Origin: Spinacia oleracea
Lineage: Eukaryota; Streptophyta; Magnoliopsida; Caryophyllales; Amaranthaceae
Reading direction: 5' to 3'
DNA: 64,000 nucleotides
Assembly (NCBI RefSeq): GCF_020520425.1
Contig: NC_079490.1
Coordinates: forward strand, 1,984,001-2,048,000
Each line of letters starts with the position of its first letter. Position 1 is the stretch's first letter. Shown here piece after piece: positions 1 through 10,869 of this stretch. The notes under the pieces were generated by a model that did not search any database, was not told the DNA's origin, and worked only from the letters and a program-made list of their open reading frames with translations. The position numbers and the translations under genes are program-made.

Positions 1-264
1 CAAGCTAGAACAACATCCTAGTCTAACATGCTTCACTCGACAATGTAATAATCGATATGCAAAAGCCATTTAATTAAACAATTAATCATGGAGACAGACT
101 CGATACTTGACACGACTCTTAACTCGCAGATTAATAAGAATTAGCTTCGAACGGGTAATACACAAAACCACTTGAGGGAATCACAAGACCACCGAGGGAA
201 ACTGAGAGTGTTGGGAGCCCACCAAGCACCAAATAATTAAAGTTGGGCTTTCTACCGACAGTCG

Positions 265-1712
265 TGAAGGAAATAATGCCCTTGGTCCAAGTATGCATTC
301 AATGCTACTTCTAATAAATGCGGTTCAATATTAATTAATTATACAAGTTAATAATTCAGTGAGATCAAGTGAGTTGTATGCCTAGCTAGAGGCCGCTTCA
401 GTTCAAGTGAAATTAATAATATTAATCCACATCTTACTCTTGACTGAACCCGTAGGGTCACACAAATAGTACGTGAACGGATCAAGTACTTAAGTGAATT
501 AAATACTCCATTTATGGATATTCGGAATCGACGGATCTCGGTTCCAGTGGGAGCTGAAATCGTCAAAAGGCAAATTATGAGTACTCCGTAAACGATGATA
601 TTGCCATAAACGGAAATATTGATCGTATGGGAAATATAAATATTATCCAAGTCGTAGATGTTGTCGGAAACGAAAACATGGTATGTATCGGAAAATATTA
701 TTGGAAATGGAAATATTGCCGGAATCGGAAATATTGCCGGGAACGGAAATATTGTCGGAATCGGAAATATTATCGGAATCGGAAAATAATTCCGAAATCG
801 GAAATATTAAATATTTGTTCGAAACGGAAAATAATTTCGTAATCAGAAATATTAAATATTGTTCGAATCGGAAATGAATTCCGGAATCGGAAAATTAAAC
901 GGAAGCGCGTCGTACGAAATAAACATCGGACGAGCTTGCTAGACGCAAGGCCCAGCACGAATCCAGGCCTGCGCCTAGCAAAGCCCGCGCGCAGCAAGGC
1001 AAGCAAGCAGCCCGCCAAGCACCGCAAGGCCCAGCCAAGCAACACGCAAGGCCAGGCCCAACGAGGCTAGCAGGCTGGCACGCCCAAGCGTGACCTGCAG
1101 CGCTGCTGGGCCGAGCTCTCCGCGCACGCGCGCCCATCGCCCTTCGTGGGCTGTGCGGGTGTGTGCGTTGAGTTCGTGCATGCATCGAATCCTTAAGCGT
1201 TTAGGATTAGTTCGATTAAAGATTATTTTCCTAAAACTACTAGAGTTAGTTGTTGAATTAAACACTAACTTAATAGATTTAATTAGTATCTAATTCTAAT
1301 AAGATTAGGTTAATTAAATCCTAGTAGGTTTCTAGTTCCGATAATCCTACCCTATAAATAGGTGATGGCAATCACAATTTATAATACATCAAAAAGTATT
1401 CATATAGTTTTAAGTTAAAAACTAAAGTTAATAATTTGCCACAAATTATAATCGAATAAACATAAAACCTTAGGCTAAATTCTAGTTAATTGAATCTAAG
1501 GCGGATCCGAACGTGTTGTGGACTATCTACGGAGGACTACACTTGGAGTCCTAAACTTGTTCTTGTTCGGTTCGGGAGAAGCTAGGGAGGGCACACTACA
1601 AATGTATGCATCCTAAATTATGCTAATTGTTATGTGGCAATTAATTTGGATTCCCGGCTTTATGGTTTTTCCGCATGAAATATATATGTTTTATATTTGT
1701 CATAACCTAACA
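265..1712. mobile_element. Solo LTR (1448 bp) with 5-bp target duplication
   Basis: The segment starts TGAAGGAAATAATGCCC and ends CATAACCTAACA, that is 5'-TG...CA-3', and is flanked by AGTCG at 260-264 and AGTCG at 1713-1717. It interrupts the left arm of the surrounding inverted repeat: the sequence on either side (ACCGACAGTCG / GTCGGACCATACCGACAG) is continuous in the uninterrupted right arm near 5285-5320. No internal retrotransposon domain lies beside it, so it is a solo LTR left by recombination. Inside it 690-900 is a degenerate array of GGAATCGGAAATATT-like words and 900-1120 is GC-rich. CCTATAAATAGG near 1351-1362 is a plausible LTR TATA box in the + direction. The start sequence resembles plant Copia LTRs; the superfamily is inferred. 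Confidence 0.8.
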
Positions 1713-4669
1713 AGTCGGACCATACCGACAGAATTCCTGCGCATTTATAAGCGATAACCAAAAGAATGAAACAACGTCTTGTATCATTCAAGGAGTACGA
1801 GTTCTCTGACACGACTCCCCCCATTGTTCATACTCAAGGTGTATACGTTCAAAGAGTTTTGAAGCTCATTCGAGTACTTTACGTTATTTAGTATGTTATG
1901 TTCAAGCGACTCAAGACTCAACACAACACATAACATGCCAACAATTAACAAATCAATCAATGACACTTCATTTTAATCCTTTAGGATTTGTGATCAAACA
2001 TAAGACTGAAGTGAATTTATTTCCATAGTTCCATCTCAAAACACTGTTGAGATGACCCGGCATTGCCCTTTTAACAAGCGGGATGTGTCCTTAGCAAGAA
2101 TAGTCCTTAGTTTAATTCACATAGACTCTTTAAATGTATTCTACACAGCGATAGAATAAACGATGCACTAGGCAATAATCAATAGGCTCAAGCTATGCTA
2201 GACATCCCGTACAATAGCATAATCATAACTTGCATGTGAAACACTCATACATGCATATCAAATTGAACAACATGCTTGACATAATTCAACGATTATAAAA
2301 GTCCATAACATGATTGTTCACAAGAATTCATGGATTCAATAACAATTCATAACATGCTTGTTCACACATCAAACATGATTCCATAGTAATAACAACATAC
2401 TCGTTTCAATATCCAACACGAATCCAGAATAATAACAACATATTCATTCCCAATCATTAAACATGAATTCTCAACACTTTGACTTCACATGATTCACAAA
2501 CAATACACAACATATAACCCTCATGGGATAGGTGGTTACCCTAGTCATGTACGTACCTGGAATACCTACGTACGGGGGCCACTGTGCGAATCACGACTCA
2601 AGCTAGAAATCAACTCCTATAAACACAAAGGAGAAAATTAATTATTATTCATGTTTATCAACTATTTAAGATTCTACAACCTTTGGTTTATTTAGAAATT
2701 AATCGTTATTCGTTAAATAAATAGTCTCAAATAGTCAACTCAATTCCTAGCACAAAAACATTGATTTTTTGGCCTTAAAATCATTAAAACCAGCACTTTA
2801 AAACTTTATAACAAATCTGAAAATTTAGGTTGATCCCCATAATTTAAATCGTCATTAAATTCTGTGAATCAATCGCCTAAACAATTGGAATTAAAATCCT
2901 AACAATAAGTCTTCATAAAAACCATATTTTGACTATAAAGATTGACATTTTATTATTTTATTAAATCTGAAAATAATAGTATCAAACATTAAAATCAATC
3001 TCATCAATTTAAATGTGACAATAATAAAATACGATTTTCATAACCGTTCCCAACAATTTGAATAATCCAAACAATATTAATAATTAAATAATATAAGAAC
3101 GGAATTAGGAAAAAGGTTAAAAAGTATACGGAAATCGATCAACAACAACACACACACACACACAACACGATTGTATTGCGTGTGGGGCAGCGGCACGAAG
3201 CAACAACAGCAGCACGACGCTCGGCATGGGCGCTAGGCTCGTCGCAGCAACATGCGCGGGTGCGCTGCGAGCAGGGGCGAGAGAGGGGCGACCTGGCGCA
3301 AGAGAGGGGCGACCTGGCGCGGGCGCTTGGCGCGACGCAGCAACAGCGCACAACGTTGTGTGCGCGTTGGGCAGCGAGGGGAGCGCGATGGACGCGAGGG
3401 AGTGAGGGGGTGTGTGTACCCTCACAAAATTTTTAGCTCTCTCTCCTCTCTCTCCTTTCTTCCGCCCTTTTTTTTTCAGCCCAAGGCACGAGCATTGTGC
3501 TCGTGTGCCCAGCCTCGTGCGCGCACCCGCACTCCTCGAGTGCCCAGCCGAGCGCCCCACTCCCTCGCCTCACCTCGCAGCCCGCAGCGCAGCACTCGCG
3601 TGCCTACTGCTGCTGTTGCCTTGCGCTCCGCGTGCCCTCGCCCTCGCCCTCGCCCTCGCCCTCACCCAGCGCCCTCGTTGCTGTGCCGAGCGCTGCTTGT
3701 GTGCGTTGTTGCTGTGCCGCGTGTGTTGTTATTATTGTCGTTGCTTCGACGCCCCCCCACATACAACACATCAATTGTTGTGTGTGTATGTGTTGTTGAT
3801 TGGTGATAATCAAATTGTATACTTTTAAACTTTTAATTTTCAGTTTTTAAATTGTTTTAGTTATTTAATTGTTTTGGATTAATTAAATTGGTTGGAACGG
3901 TTATGAACACCGTGTCTTAATATTTAGTATTCGAATTGATGAGATTGTTTTTGATTCAAAAGAATTATAATTTTCAGATTTCAAAGTCAATTAAAGTGTC
4001 AATTTTTAAGACCAAAACATGGTTTTATTAATAATCTATTAGTTGGATTTTAATCCCGAGTGTTTAATAGATTGATTCACGTAATTTAATGATGATTTAA
4101 ATTATGGGAATCAACTTAAATTTTCATATTGTTTATAAGCTTTAAAGAGTCGAATTTTAATGGGTTTAAAGCTAAAAAGTCAATGTTTTTGTGCTAGGAC
4201 TTGAGTTGACTATTTGAGACTATTAATTTAATGAATAACGATTCATTTCTAATTAAACCAAGGGTTTTAGTTTCTTAAATAGTTGCTGTAAATTTAGTAA
4301 ACATGATTAATAATTAAGATTCTTCTTTGTATTTATAGGAGGTGATTTCTAGTGAGTCGTGATTCGCACAGTGGCCCCCGTACTTAGGTATTCCAGGTAC
4401 GTACAAGACTAGGGTGACCACCCATCCCTTGAGGATTTTGTGAAGTGTATTGAATGCGAATCATGTGAACTTATATGTTGGGAATTCATGTTTGATGTGT
4501 AGACAAGCATGTGAGAATTATTGTTGAATCTATGTGAACGAGCATGTTATGAATTGAATTATGCTTTATAGATTATGTTGAACTATCATGTTATGGACTT
4601 TTATAATCGTTGAATTATGTCAAGCATGTTGTTCAAGTTGGTTTGCATGTATGAGTATTGCGCATGCAA

Positions 4670-4782
<113 letters not shown>

Positions 4783-5996
4783 GCTATAGTACGGGATGTC
4801 TAGCATATGTTGAGCCTATTGAATATTGCCGGAGTGCATTGTTTATTCTACCACAGGGGTAAAATATGTTTAGAGAGTCTATGTGAATTGAACTAAGGAC
4901 AATTCGTGCTAAGGGCACACCCTGCTTGTTAATGGGCAATGTCGGGTTATCTCAAACAGTGTTTTTGAGAAGGAACAATAGGAGTAATTTCACTTGAGTC
5001 TATGTTTGATCACAAGTCATAAAGGATTAAAACGAAGTGTCATTGTTGAGTTGTTTAATTGTTTAATTGTTTGCATGTTATGTCTTGTGTAGAGTCTTGA
5101 GTCGCCTTGATCATAACATACTAATTAACGTAAAGTGTAACCCGAATGAGCTTCAAAACTCTCGGAACGTATATACCTTGAGTATGAACAATGGGGGGAG
5201 TCTGGTCAGAGAACCTGTACTCCTTGAATGATACAAGACGTTTTTTCATTCTTTCCTTTTAGGCCGTTGTGCATTGGAATTCCGTCGGTATGGTCTGACT
5301 GTCGGTAGGAGTCCGACTTGTTGTTGTTTGGTGTATGGTGGGCTCCCATCATCCTTTTCTTTCCTTTTGAGGATACTTTATTTTACCCGTTTGAAGCTAC
5401 TTCTTTATTAAACCGTGAGTCAAGAGTCGTGTCAAGTGTCGAGTCGTGTCTCAATGTTTACTTGTTTATTAGTTGGCTTTTGCATGTGGATTATTAATTC
5501 GTCGAGTGAAACATGTTAGGATAGAATGTTATTCTACCTTGTTTGTACTCAGCTTTTGCTGACTTCGTGCTTCATGTCTTCTGGTCATGGCCTTTGCCTT
5601 AATGACCCTATGATGATCATCAATTGCATTTGCGTTGTTGGGGAGTAGAATTTTAATAAAGCAGGTTTGTAGAGATAACTTGCGGGAAAAGTTATCATGG
5701 GATTCATGTTGAGAGTTTATTTCTTCCGTATTTTATAAACTCTATTTATAGTCATGACTACTACTTATAGTTAATGGATTTTGAAATATTTATTACTTTG
5801 GTTTTGGACCTTGATGGTTCCAGTTTGTTTTAATGACCATTGACTATTTAATATGTTTTGAAAGTTAGTTAAATTCCGCTGCGTAATTCTGGTAAATAGC
5901 CTTAGCCGTTATCACGGTGGCAGTAATATCTTGGTAATTCCTTTGTTTTAAGTTGGAAAATGTTTTATAAAAACAAGGAATTATTAGGGTGTTACA

Positions 5997-6009
5997 GCAA
6001 GGGAGGATA

Positions 6010-6056
<47 letters not shown>

Positions 6057-6445
6057 CTGAAATGGAATGTGGGGATTTAATGAGGGGAAGAATTGTATTT
6101 ATAGTTTTTCCTTCCCTCATGGGCTAGGTTTTAGGGTTTTGAGTTGGGCTTGCTTACGGGCTTAATTAGAATTAGTTTTTTGCAAGCCTTGTTGGGTTTG
6201 TAATGAAATTGGATCGGGCTTAGATTATAATAAAATTAGTTTTCAAAATACGACCCAACAATTCCCGAATAAATAAATTCATTAAATTTATTCAATAAAA
6301 ATCCGGTTTTCGTAATTAAATAATAATAATTAAATTATTTAAAAATAAAATACATTTAAATCACATTAAATGCAATTAAATTCGTAAAAATCTTTATAAA
6401 TACGATAAAATATATTTATAAATTACGAAAAATACGGGGTATTAC
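5997..6445 (-). mobile_element. Gypsy-type LTR fragment
   Basis: On the minus strand the segment begins TGTAATACCCCGTATTTTTC at 6445, a start typical of plant Gypsy LTRs, and runs through a TATA-like CTATAAATAC (about 6095-6105) into a (GA)n microsatellite at 6015-6054. It then meets the foldback terminus at 5996/5997. This suggests that the foldback inserted into this LTR and that the rest of the LTR lies left of the window. Superfamily assignment is by the look of the terminus only. Confidence 0.45.
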
Positions 6446-6450
6446 ACTAG

Positions 6451-6622
6451 TAACCCATTTTCAACTATGTTTGTTCATTTTCTTGTATATTCAACTCTAT
6501 TCTTAAAAACTACGTTCCCCGTCAATTATGATTATTGTAACCCATTTTCAACGAAGTTTATTCATTTACTTGTATATTCAACTTTATTCTTAAACTACGT
6601 GCCCCGTCAATTATGGTTATTG
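6451..6622 (+). repeat. Two-copy tandem duplication, about 86 bp
   Basis: The sequence from GTAACCCATTTTCAAC to the TATTG that follows CCCCGTCAATTATG is repeated once with a few differences. It is followed by a T-run at 6641-6660. No gene is seen here. Confidence 0.7.
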
Positions 6623-6666
6623 TGGAATGGAAGTAATAGTGTTTTTTTTTTTTTTTTTTTACAAGT

Positions 6667-7027
6667 GGAGATGGCAATTTAGTCCCAATTCGACAAAAGA
6701 AATAATATCTGAATGCGGAAAATGAAAATCCGATTCAAACTCTGTAGGACGTGTAGTTTGTGTAACATCTGACATATCCGACCCGAATCCGATTACTACT
6801 GCCACCTTATCATAAAAAACATTACGGAGTAATATGTTAAAACTCTTATTTGATTTTAATTGCTAAAATGATATAAGCCCTACTCAATCCCACCCGATCA
6901 GAGGCAAAATAACCCGACACAAATCCAATAAATATAATCCAAGTCCGAGTGCGAATAACGGTGGATCGGATATAGAGTTCGTATAATACGACCCGATTTG
7001 ACCCATTGTCAATTTGTCATCCCTAAA
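6667..7027. mobile_element. hAT-like MITE with TACAAGT target duplication
   Basis: Termini GGAGATGGCAATTTAG and AATTTGTCATCCCTAAA are imperfect inverted repeats. The element is flanked by TACAAGT at 6660-6666 and 7028-7034. Interior words such as CCGACCCGAATCCGA are typical of the short GC-tinged MITEs in this window. It is too short to encode a transposase. Confidence 0.6.
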
Positions 7028-7034
7028 TACAAGT

Positions 7035-7965
7035 AATTTTACCCTACAATATTAGTTAACCATTAGAAGTTTTGACAATAATTGCTTTGCCACAATTAAT
7101 CTCAGTTTAGGGAAATCTTGGAAGTATCTTAGCCGGTAACCCATAGCAAGAAATAGTGGGGGCTAATATTACTTTGGACAGTGATTATCACGGCCCTAAT
7201 TCTTCATCCCGTATATTTATTTCTAACATTTTATACTTTGGACACATATTTCAAAGCGTAAAGAACATTAAGGAACGGATCGAGAAGTATATAGTACTAG
7301 TATAGTAGTACACGCTAATTAATTCTAATGCATTTCTAACTCGCAATAATTTGAATCGACATACTTCTTTTTCTGTAACCTAGAGTGGAGCAAATATAAC
7401 TAGGTTAACAAGTTTTACGGTTGTATTTCATTTAATGATGCATATACATAGAATGAAGTACGTACTTTCGCACGCATCGCATGCATATAAAACTAGTATA
7501 TATATTAGAGCGTTACGTAGGATTACTAATGGTTTCGGCCAATGAAAAATAAGATATCTAATTTATTTTTGAATTGAAAAAACTGAGTGTCACGTAGATA
7601 ATTAAGTAGGTGCCACGTGGATATATATAAATGCAAACAAAAAGGGGAGTTTTTTGGGAGTTTTTTTAGTGCCACGTAGGATGATTATGTCATTAAGTGT
7701 AATTTAAAATAAATTTTAAATAACATAATAATAAAAAAAATTACTTAGAGATAGATAATTTATTCGGTTACAAAACGGATGAGTCCAAAAAAAAAAAATT
7801 GCAAAATAAACAAAAGATAAAATTTGCAAAAAAAACAAAAGATTATTATGGAAAATAGTTATACTCCTTATAATATCTTGATTATGCTTGAAAGTATAAT
7901 TTTTGTCAATTTGGTCAAATGTTCGCAGGAAGACTACTGGTATTGGCCCTATTTTTTCAAAAGGT
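7035..7965. other. Intergenic, AT-rich, no gene seen
   Basis: No convincing exon, RNA gene or complete element was found. Short AT-rich stretches and CACGTAG/CACGTGG words around 7585-7680 were seen without clear termini. Confidence 0.5.
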
Positions 7966-8285
7966 CTTGTGCGCACTAGGTGTACAATAAATTTATTGTA
8001 CACCAAGATAACTTTTACCTATTTTTTTGTAACTTTAATCTAGTTTTGATTAACTTTTATATTAGTAAAAAAAACGTTGATAGATAAGCATTTTAAAAAG
8101 GTTAAATGATTAATTTTATACATTATTAGTGATTTTGAAGAAACAATTTTTATTAAAATGAAAAAAATTTATCATTAAAAAATGGATAACTTTTACCTAT
8201 ATAAGTTTAACTTTTAAACCTTTTGAGTTAACTTTTACTTTGGTGTATAATATTTATTGTACAACCATTGTAAATAAGAATTTAT
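7966..8285 (+). mobile_element. Hairpin-ended MITE, copy 1
   Basis: Begins near CTTGTGCGCACTAGGTG. It carries close to its left end a perfect palindrome (GGTGTACAATAAA joined to its reverse complement) and near its right end a second, weaker palindrome around GTACAA. It ends near CATTGTAAATAAGAATTT. About 320 bp, AT-rich, non-coding. Related copies are at 42775-43100 (inverted), 61411-61740 (same direction) and 62125-62400 (inverted, degraded). Confidence 0.7.
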
Positions 8286-8299
8286 GCTATCCTTTTTGC

Positions 8300-8522
8300 T
8301 TTATGATGATATTGGTAGATTGAATGAGCATTTTATTTCTTTTAGTTGCAACCATGTTAGATGAGCGGGTAATACGGTAGCTCATATGATAGCTAGATGG
8401 GATACCGATGTCAATGTGGAACGTATTAGTATAAACTCATTCCCTCAAAATATTTAAATTTTGGTGGACCTTAACTTAATATAACCGATTAACCGCTCGA
8501 TCTTTCTCTCAAAAAAAAAAAC
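8300..8522 (+). mobile_element. 5'-truncated LINE tail (RNase H end), dead
   Basis: Translating + strand around 8336-8455 gives a piece like the end of plant LINE RNase H domains: CNHVR, a stop, then AGNTVAHMIARWDTD (the usual motif is V-R-x-A-N-x-V-A-H-x-x-A-R). The frame has an internal TGA and ends with TAA at about 8453. An A-run at 8511-8521 fits a LINE poly(A) end. Only the last 40 codons remain. Confidence 0.6.
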
Positions 8523-8712
8523 AGTCTAGCAAAAAATAACCTAGTACATCTTAACGAGTAGGTCATGGGCCGAATTTTCAACCCAATAGCCCACATAGAA
8601 TTATAGTAGGTTTATCAATTCAAACTGCAAAACGATTTTGCCATCCAAGTATCCAACTACTTTCAGGTTACAATTGTTATCTTTAAATAATGATAATTTT
8701 TAAAATTATATA

Positions 8713-8960
8713 CTTCCTCCATTTTTTTTACTTGCACCATTTTTCTTTTATAGAAATTGCATGTTAATTAGTTATACTATTTTATTTTATGGTATGTTTT
8801 CACAATTTTTTTTTGGGTTTGTTCACTCACTAAATACGTACTTTACCCTTATTAACATTTTCCCTTTTTTTTTTGTTATCATATTGACAATTTTACATTT
8901 ATAATTTTTAAAATTTTTTGTGCCCTATTCAAATGGTACAAGTAAAAAGCACGGAGCAAG
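8713..8960. mobile_element. Stowaway-like MITE (degraded)
   Basis: The ends TA-CTTCCTCCATTTT and an inverted degraded partner (GCACGGAGCAAG-TA) lie about 250 bp apart. Inner pairs CTTGCACCATTTTT and AATGGTACAAG are also inverted. TA flanks and CTCCCTCCG-like ends are Stowaway traits. Confidence 0.55.
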
Positions 8961-8965
8961 TATTA

Positions 8966-9528
8966 CCCATGTATTAATTTGGGTCAGCCTCGACTAAGAA
9001 GTTAAGTGCCCCTTCTGCGGCTACTCTCTCTTTTCTCTCTTCCTCCTTCAAAACCATATTTTTCTAGGGGCTACCACCAACCATTTGGTTGATGGTAAAC
9101 CCCTATTTTCTTGTTTTTTTTTTCTTCTAACTTTTGATTTCATGTTCGGAATAAAAACTCAATTATCTCCCTACTAGAGAGCCTTTTTACCCATTTATTG
9201 GGTTTTATCATTTGTGCTCTATGTTACAACGAAGGCCAGTTCTACGTCTACAGTCAATTAAATCGAATTTAATTCAATCCTAAAGCTACAACAGGTCGAA
9301 ATACTCCCTCATAGAAGGCTGTATCAAACAGTTATGTGAAAGAGGGTATTCATCATTATCAGATCTCATCCACAACGATCTTGGTCTTGTCGGATTAGAA
9401 TTTCGCTTGATCTAAGTTGTTTTGTATTTGTTATTTTGCTTTATATTGTAAATGTTGTATGCCTATTTATTTATGAACTAATTTTACCTTTTTTTAAAAA
9501 AAAGGTATCAATTTGTGTGGGACGTTAA
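8966..9528. other. Intergenic, no gene seen
   Basis: CT-rich and T-rich sequence with a small inverted word pair (GGGGCTACCACCAACCA / TGGTTGATGGTAAACCCC) near 9066-9105. Possibly old retroelement sequence. Nothing can be named. Confidence 0.4.
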
Positions 9529-9535
9529 TCACGTT

Positions 9536-9700
9536 TAGGGCTGTCAAAAGCTGACCTGATCCAACCGATTTCTAACAAAAACCGAAGTGATCCGAAACAA
9601 CAAATTCACACATTCAATCCGCATAAGCACAATAATCTCGTACAACTACATTATCCGATTATACCCGAACCGCACCCGACCGATGACCCGATTTGACACC
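9536..9700. mobile_element. Short hAT-like MITE, 165 bp, TCACGTT flanks
   Basis: Starts TAGGGCTGTCAAA and ends TTTGACACC, with TCACGTT directly repeated at 9529-9535 and 9701-9707. The interior (CTGATCCAACCGATTTC, CGAAGTGATCCG, GACCCGA) matches, inverted, the element at 39553-39736. It lies just upstream of the promoter of the coiled-coil gene. Confidence 0.65.
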
Positions 9701-9722
9701 TCACGTTACTCACGTCAGTGTA

Positions 9723-9773
9723 ATTGGGCCGTCAGAGTAGATGATACTCCTATAAAGCCTGGCCCATATAAAT
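9723..9773 (+). promoter_or_regulatory. Likely core promoter of the coiled-coil gene
   Basis: Two site-II-like words, TTGGGCC (9724-9730) and TGGCCCA (about 9760-9766), stand just before TATAAAT at 9767-9773. A probable 5'UTR exon follows within 60-100 bp. TGGGCY elements are common in promoters of growth- and cell-cycle-linked plant genes. The transcription start is inferred. Confidence 0.45.
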
Positions 9774-9829
9774 CCAAGTTGTACTATTCTCTATTTTCAT
9801 TTCGTCATTTCCCTTATTGAAATTTGGCG

Positions 9830-10004
9830 CCCTAAAGTTAAGCAGCAACAGGTTCTCTCTCCACTCTCAATCTCTCTCTTCTCCGTTTCCGAAATTTGGC
9901 AGTCTTAATTACACGAGATCACTAATTTCAATTTCTTAAACATTTTTCTGCAGCTGTTGAATCCGTAAGCTCAATTCAGCGAATCGCACATTCTACAATC
10001 GAAG
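9830..10004 (+). other. Probable non-coding first exon (5'UTR) of the coiled-coil gene
   Basis: CT-rich leader (TTCTCTCTCCACTCTC...) ending GAATCGCACATTCTACAATCGAAG followed by GTAAAA at 10005. The next plausible acceptor that leads to an ATG is TGGATGCAG at 15508-15516, 14 bp before the start codon at 15530. The 5'UTR intron would then be 5.5 kb. The exon's left limit is a guess. Confidence 0.45.
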
Positions 10005-10869
10005 GTAAAATCTGGCTCATTATTCAAGCAATTTGAACTTTCGAATTCCTAAATGTTTGGCTGTTTTTTTTGAAATTACTCGTGATTATGTGAATTTAAC
10101 TTACGAAAACCTAAATTGATAGAGTATTTGAGTCGCGAGGTCGATGAATTCGTAAAAGTTTGTTGTTCTATTAGGCGAATTGCTTAATTTTTGTTTTTTT
10201 TTTGAAATTACTCGTGATTATATAAAATTTACTAACGAAAACCTAAATTGATAGAGTATTTGAGTTGCGAGATCGCCGAATCCATATTTTTGTTGTTCTA
10301 TTAGGCGAATTGCTTGATTGTGAGTCGGATACGTCTTCTCGCTGCTCAGTTGATTTAGGTTCATGATTTTTATGTCAGCATGTTTTTATCATACGACTTG
10401 ATTGTTTTTATCAAAGTATTGAATCAATTGCAGTTATTATCATACGCTTGATTTTTCTTATCAATTGTCAAAGTTTTTGCGGAAGATTTTTAGTCATCTT
10501 AAAGTGTTTGGCGCAAAATTGATGTAATCTATTTTGAGTATTCAAAAAATCAGGCAGCATGATAGTTGTTACACGGATTTAGTGTTCGTTTGAGTTGTAT
10601 AACAGTGAGTTTTGCCTCTTTGGTACTGAAGTTTCACCACTTGTTGATGTAGTAATGTGACCTAATTGCTTTATGAAAATGCATTTATTTTATAAAATGA
10701 ACTCGGAGGATTAAATTCAAAAAGATTTTAGTTCTGCTCGTATTTCAGGATCATCTGAAATTTGAATTCTGAACTATTGTGTGCAAATGAATTTAATTGT
10801 TGGCTTTACGTGCAAATATCGAATGCAAAAGCGTACCGATTTCCTGCTTTGTTGAATTTCTTTCATATA

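Noticed and set aside
3636-3666. CRISPR-like short repeat (GCCCTC)n
   Set aside because: A hexanucleotide microsatellite without spacers, in a plant nuclear context.
3117-3828. Several overlapping open frames of 70-184 codons on both strands
   Set aside because: They lie in the GC-rich, low-complexity centre of the inverted repeat, in many frames at once, with R/A/P/S-rich translations and no domain. This is a compositional effect.
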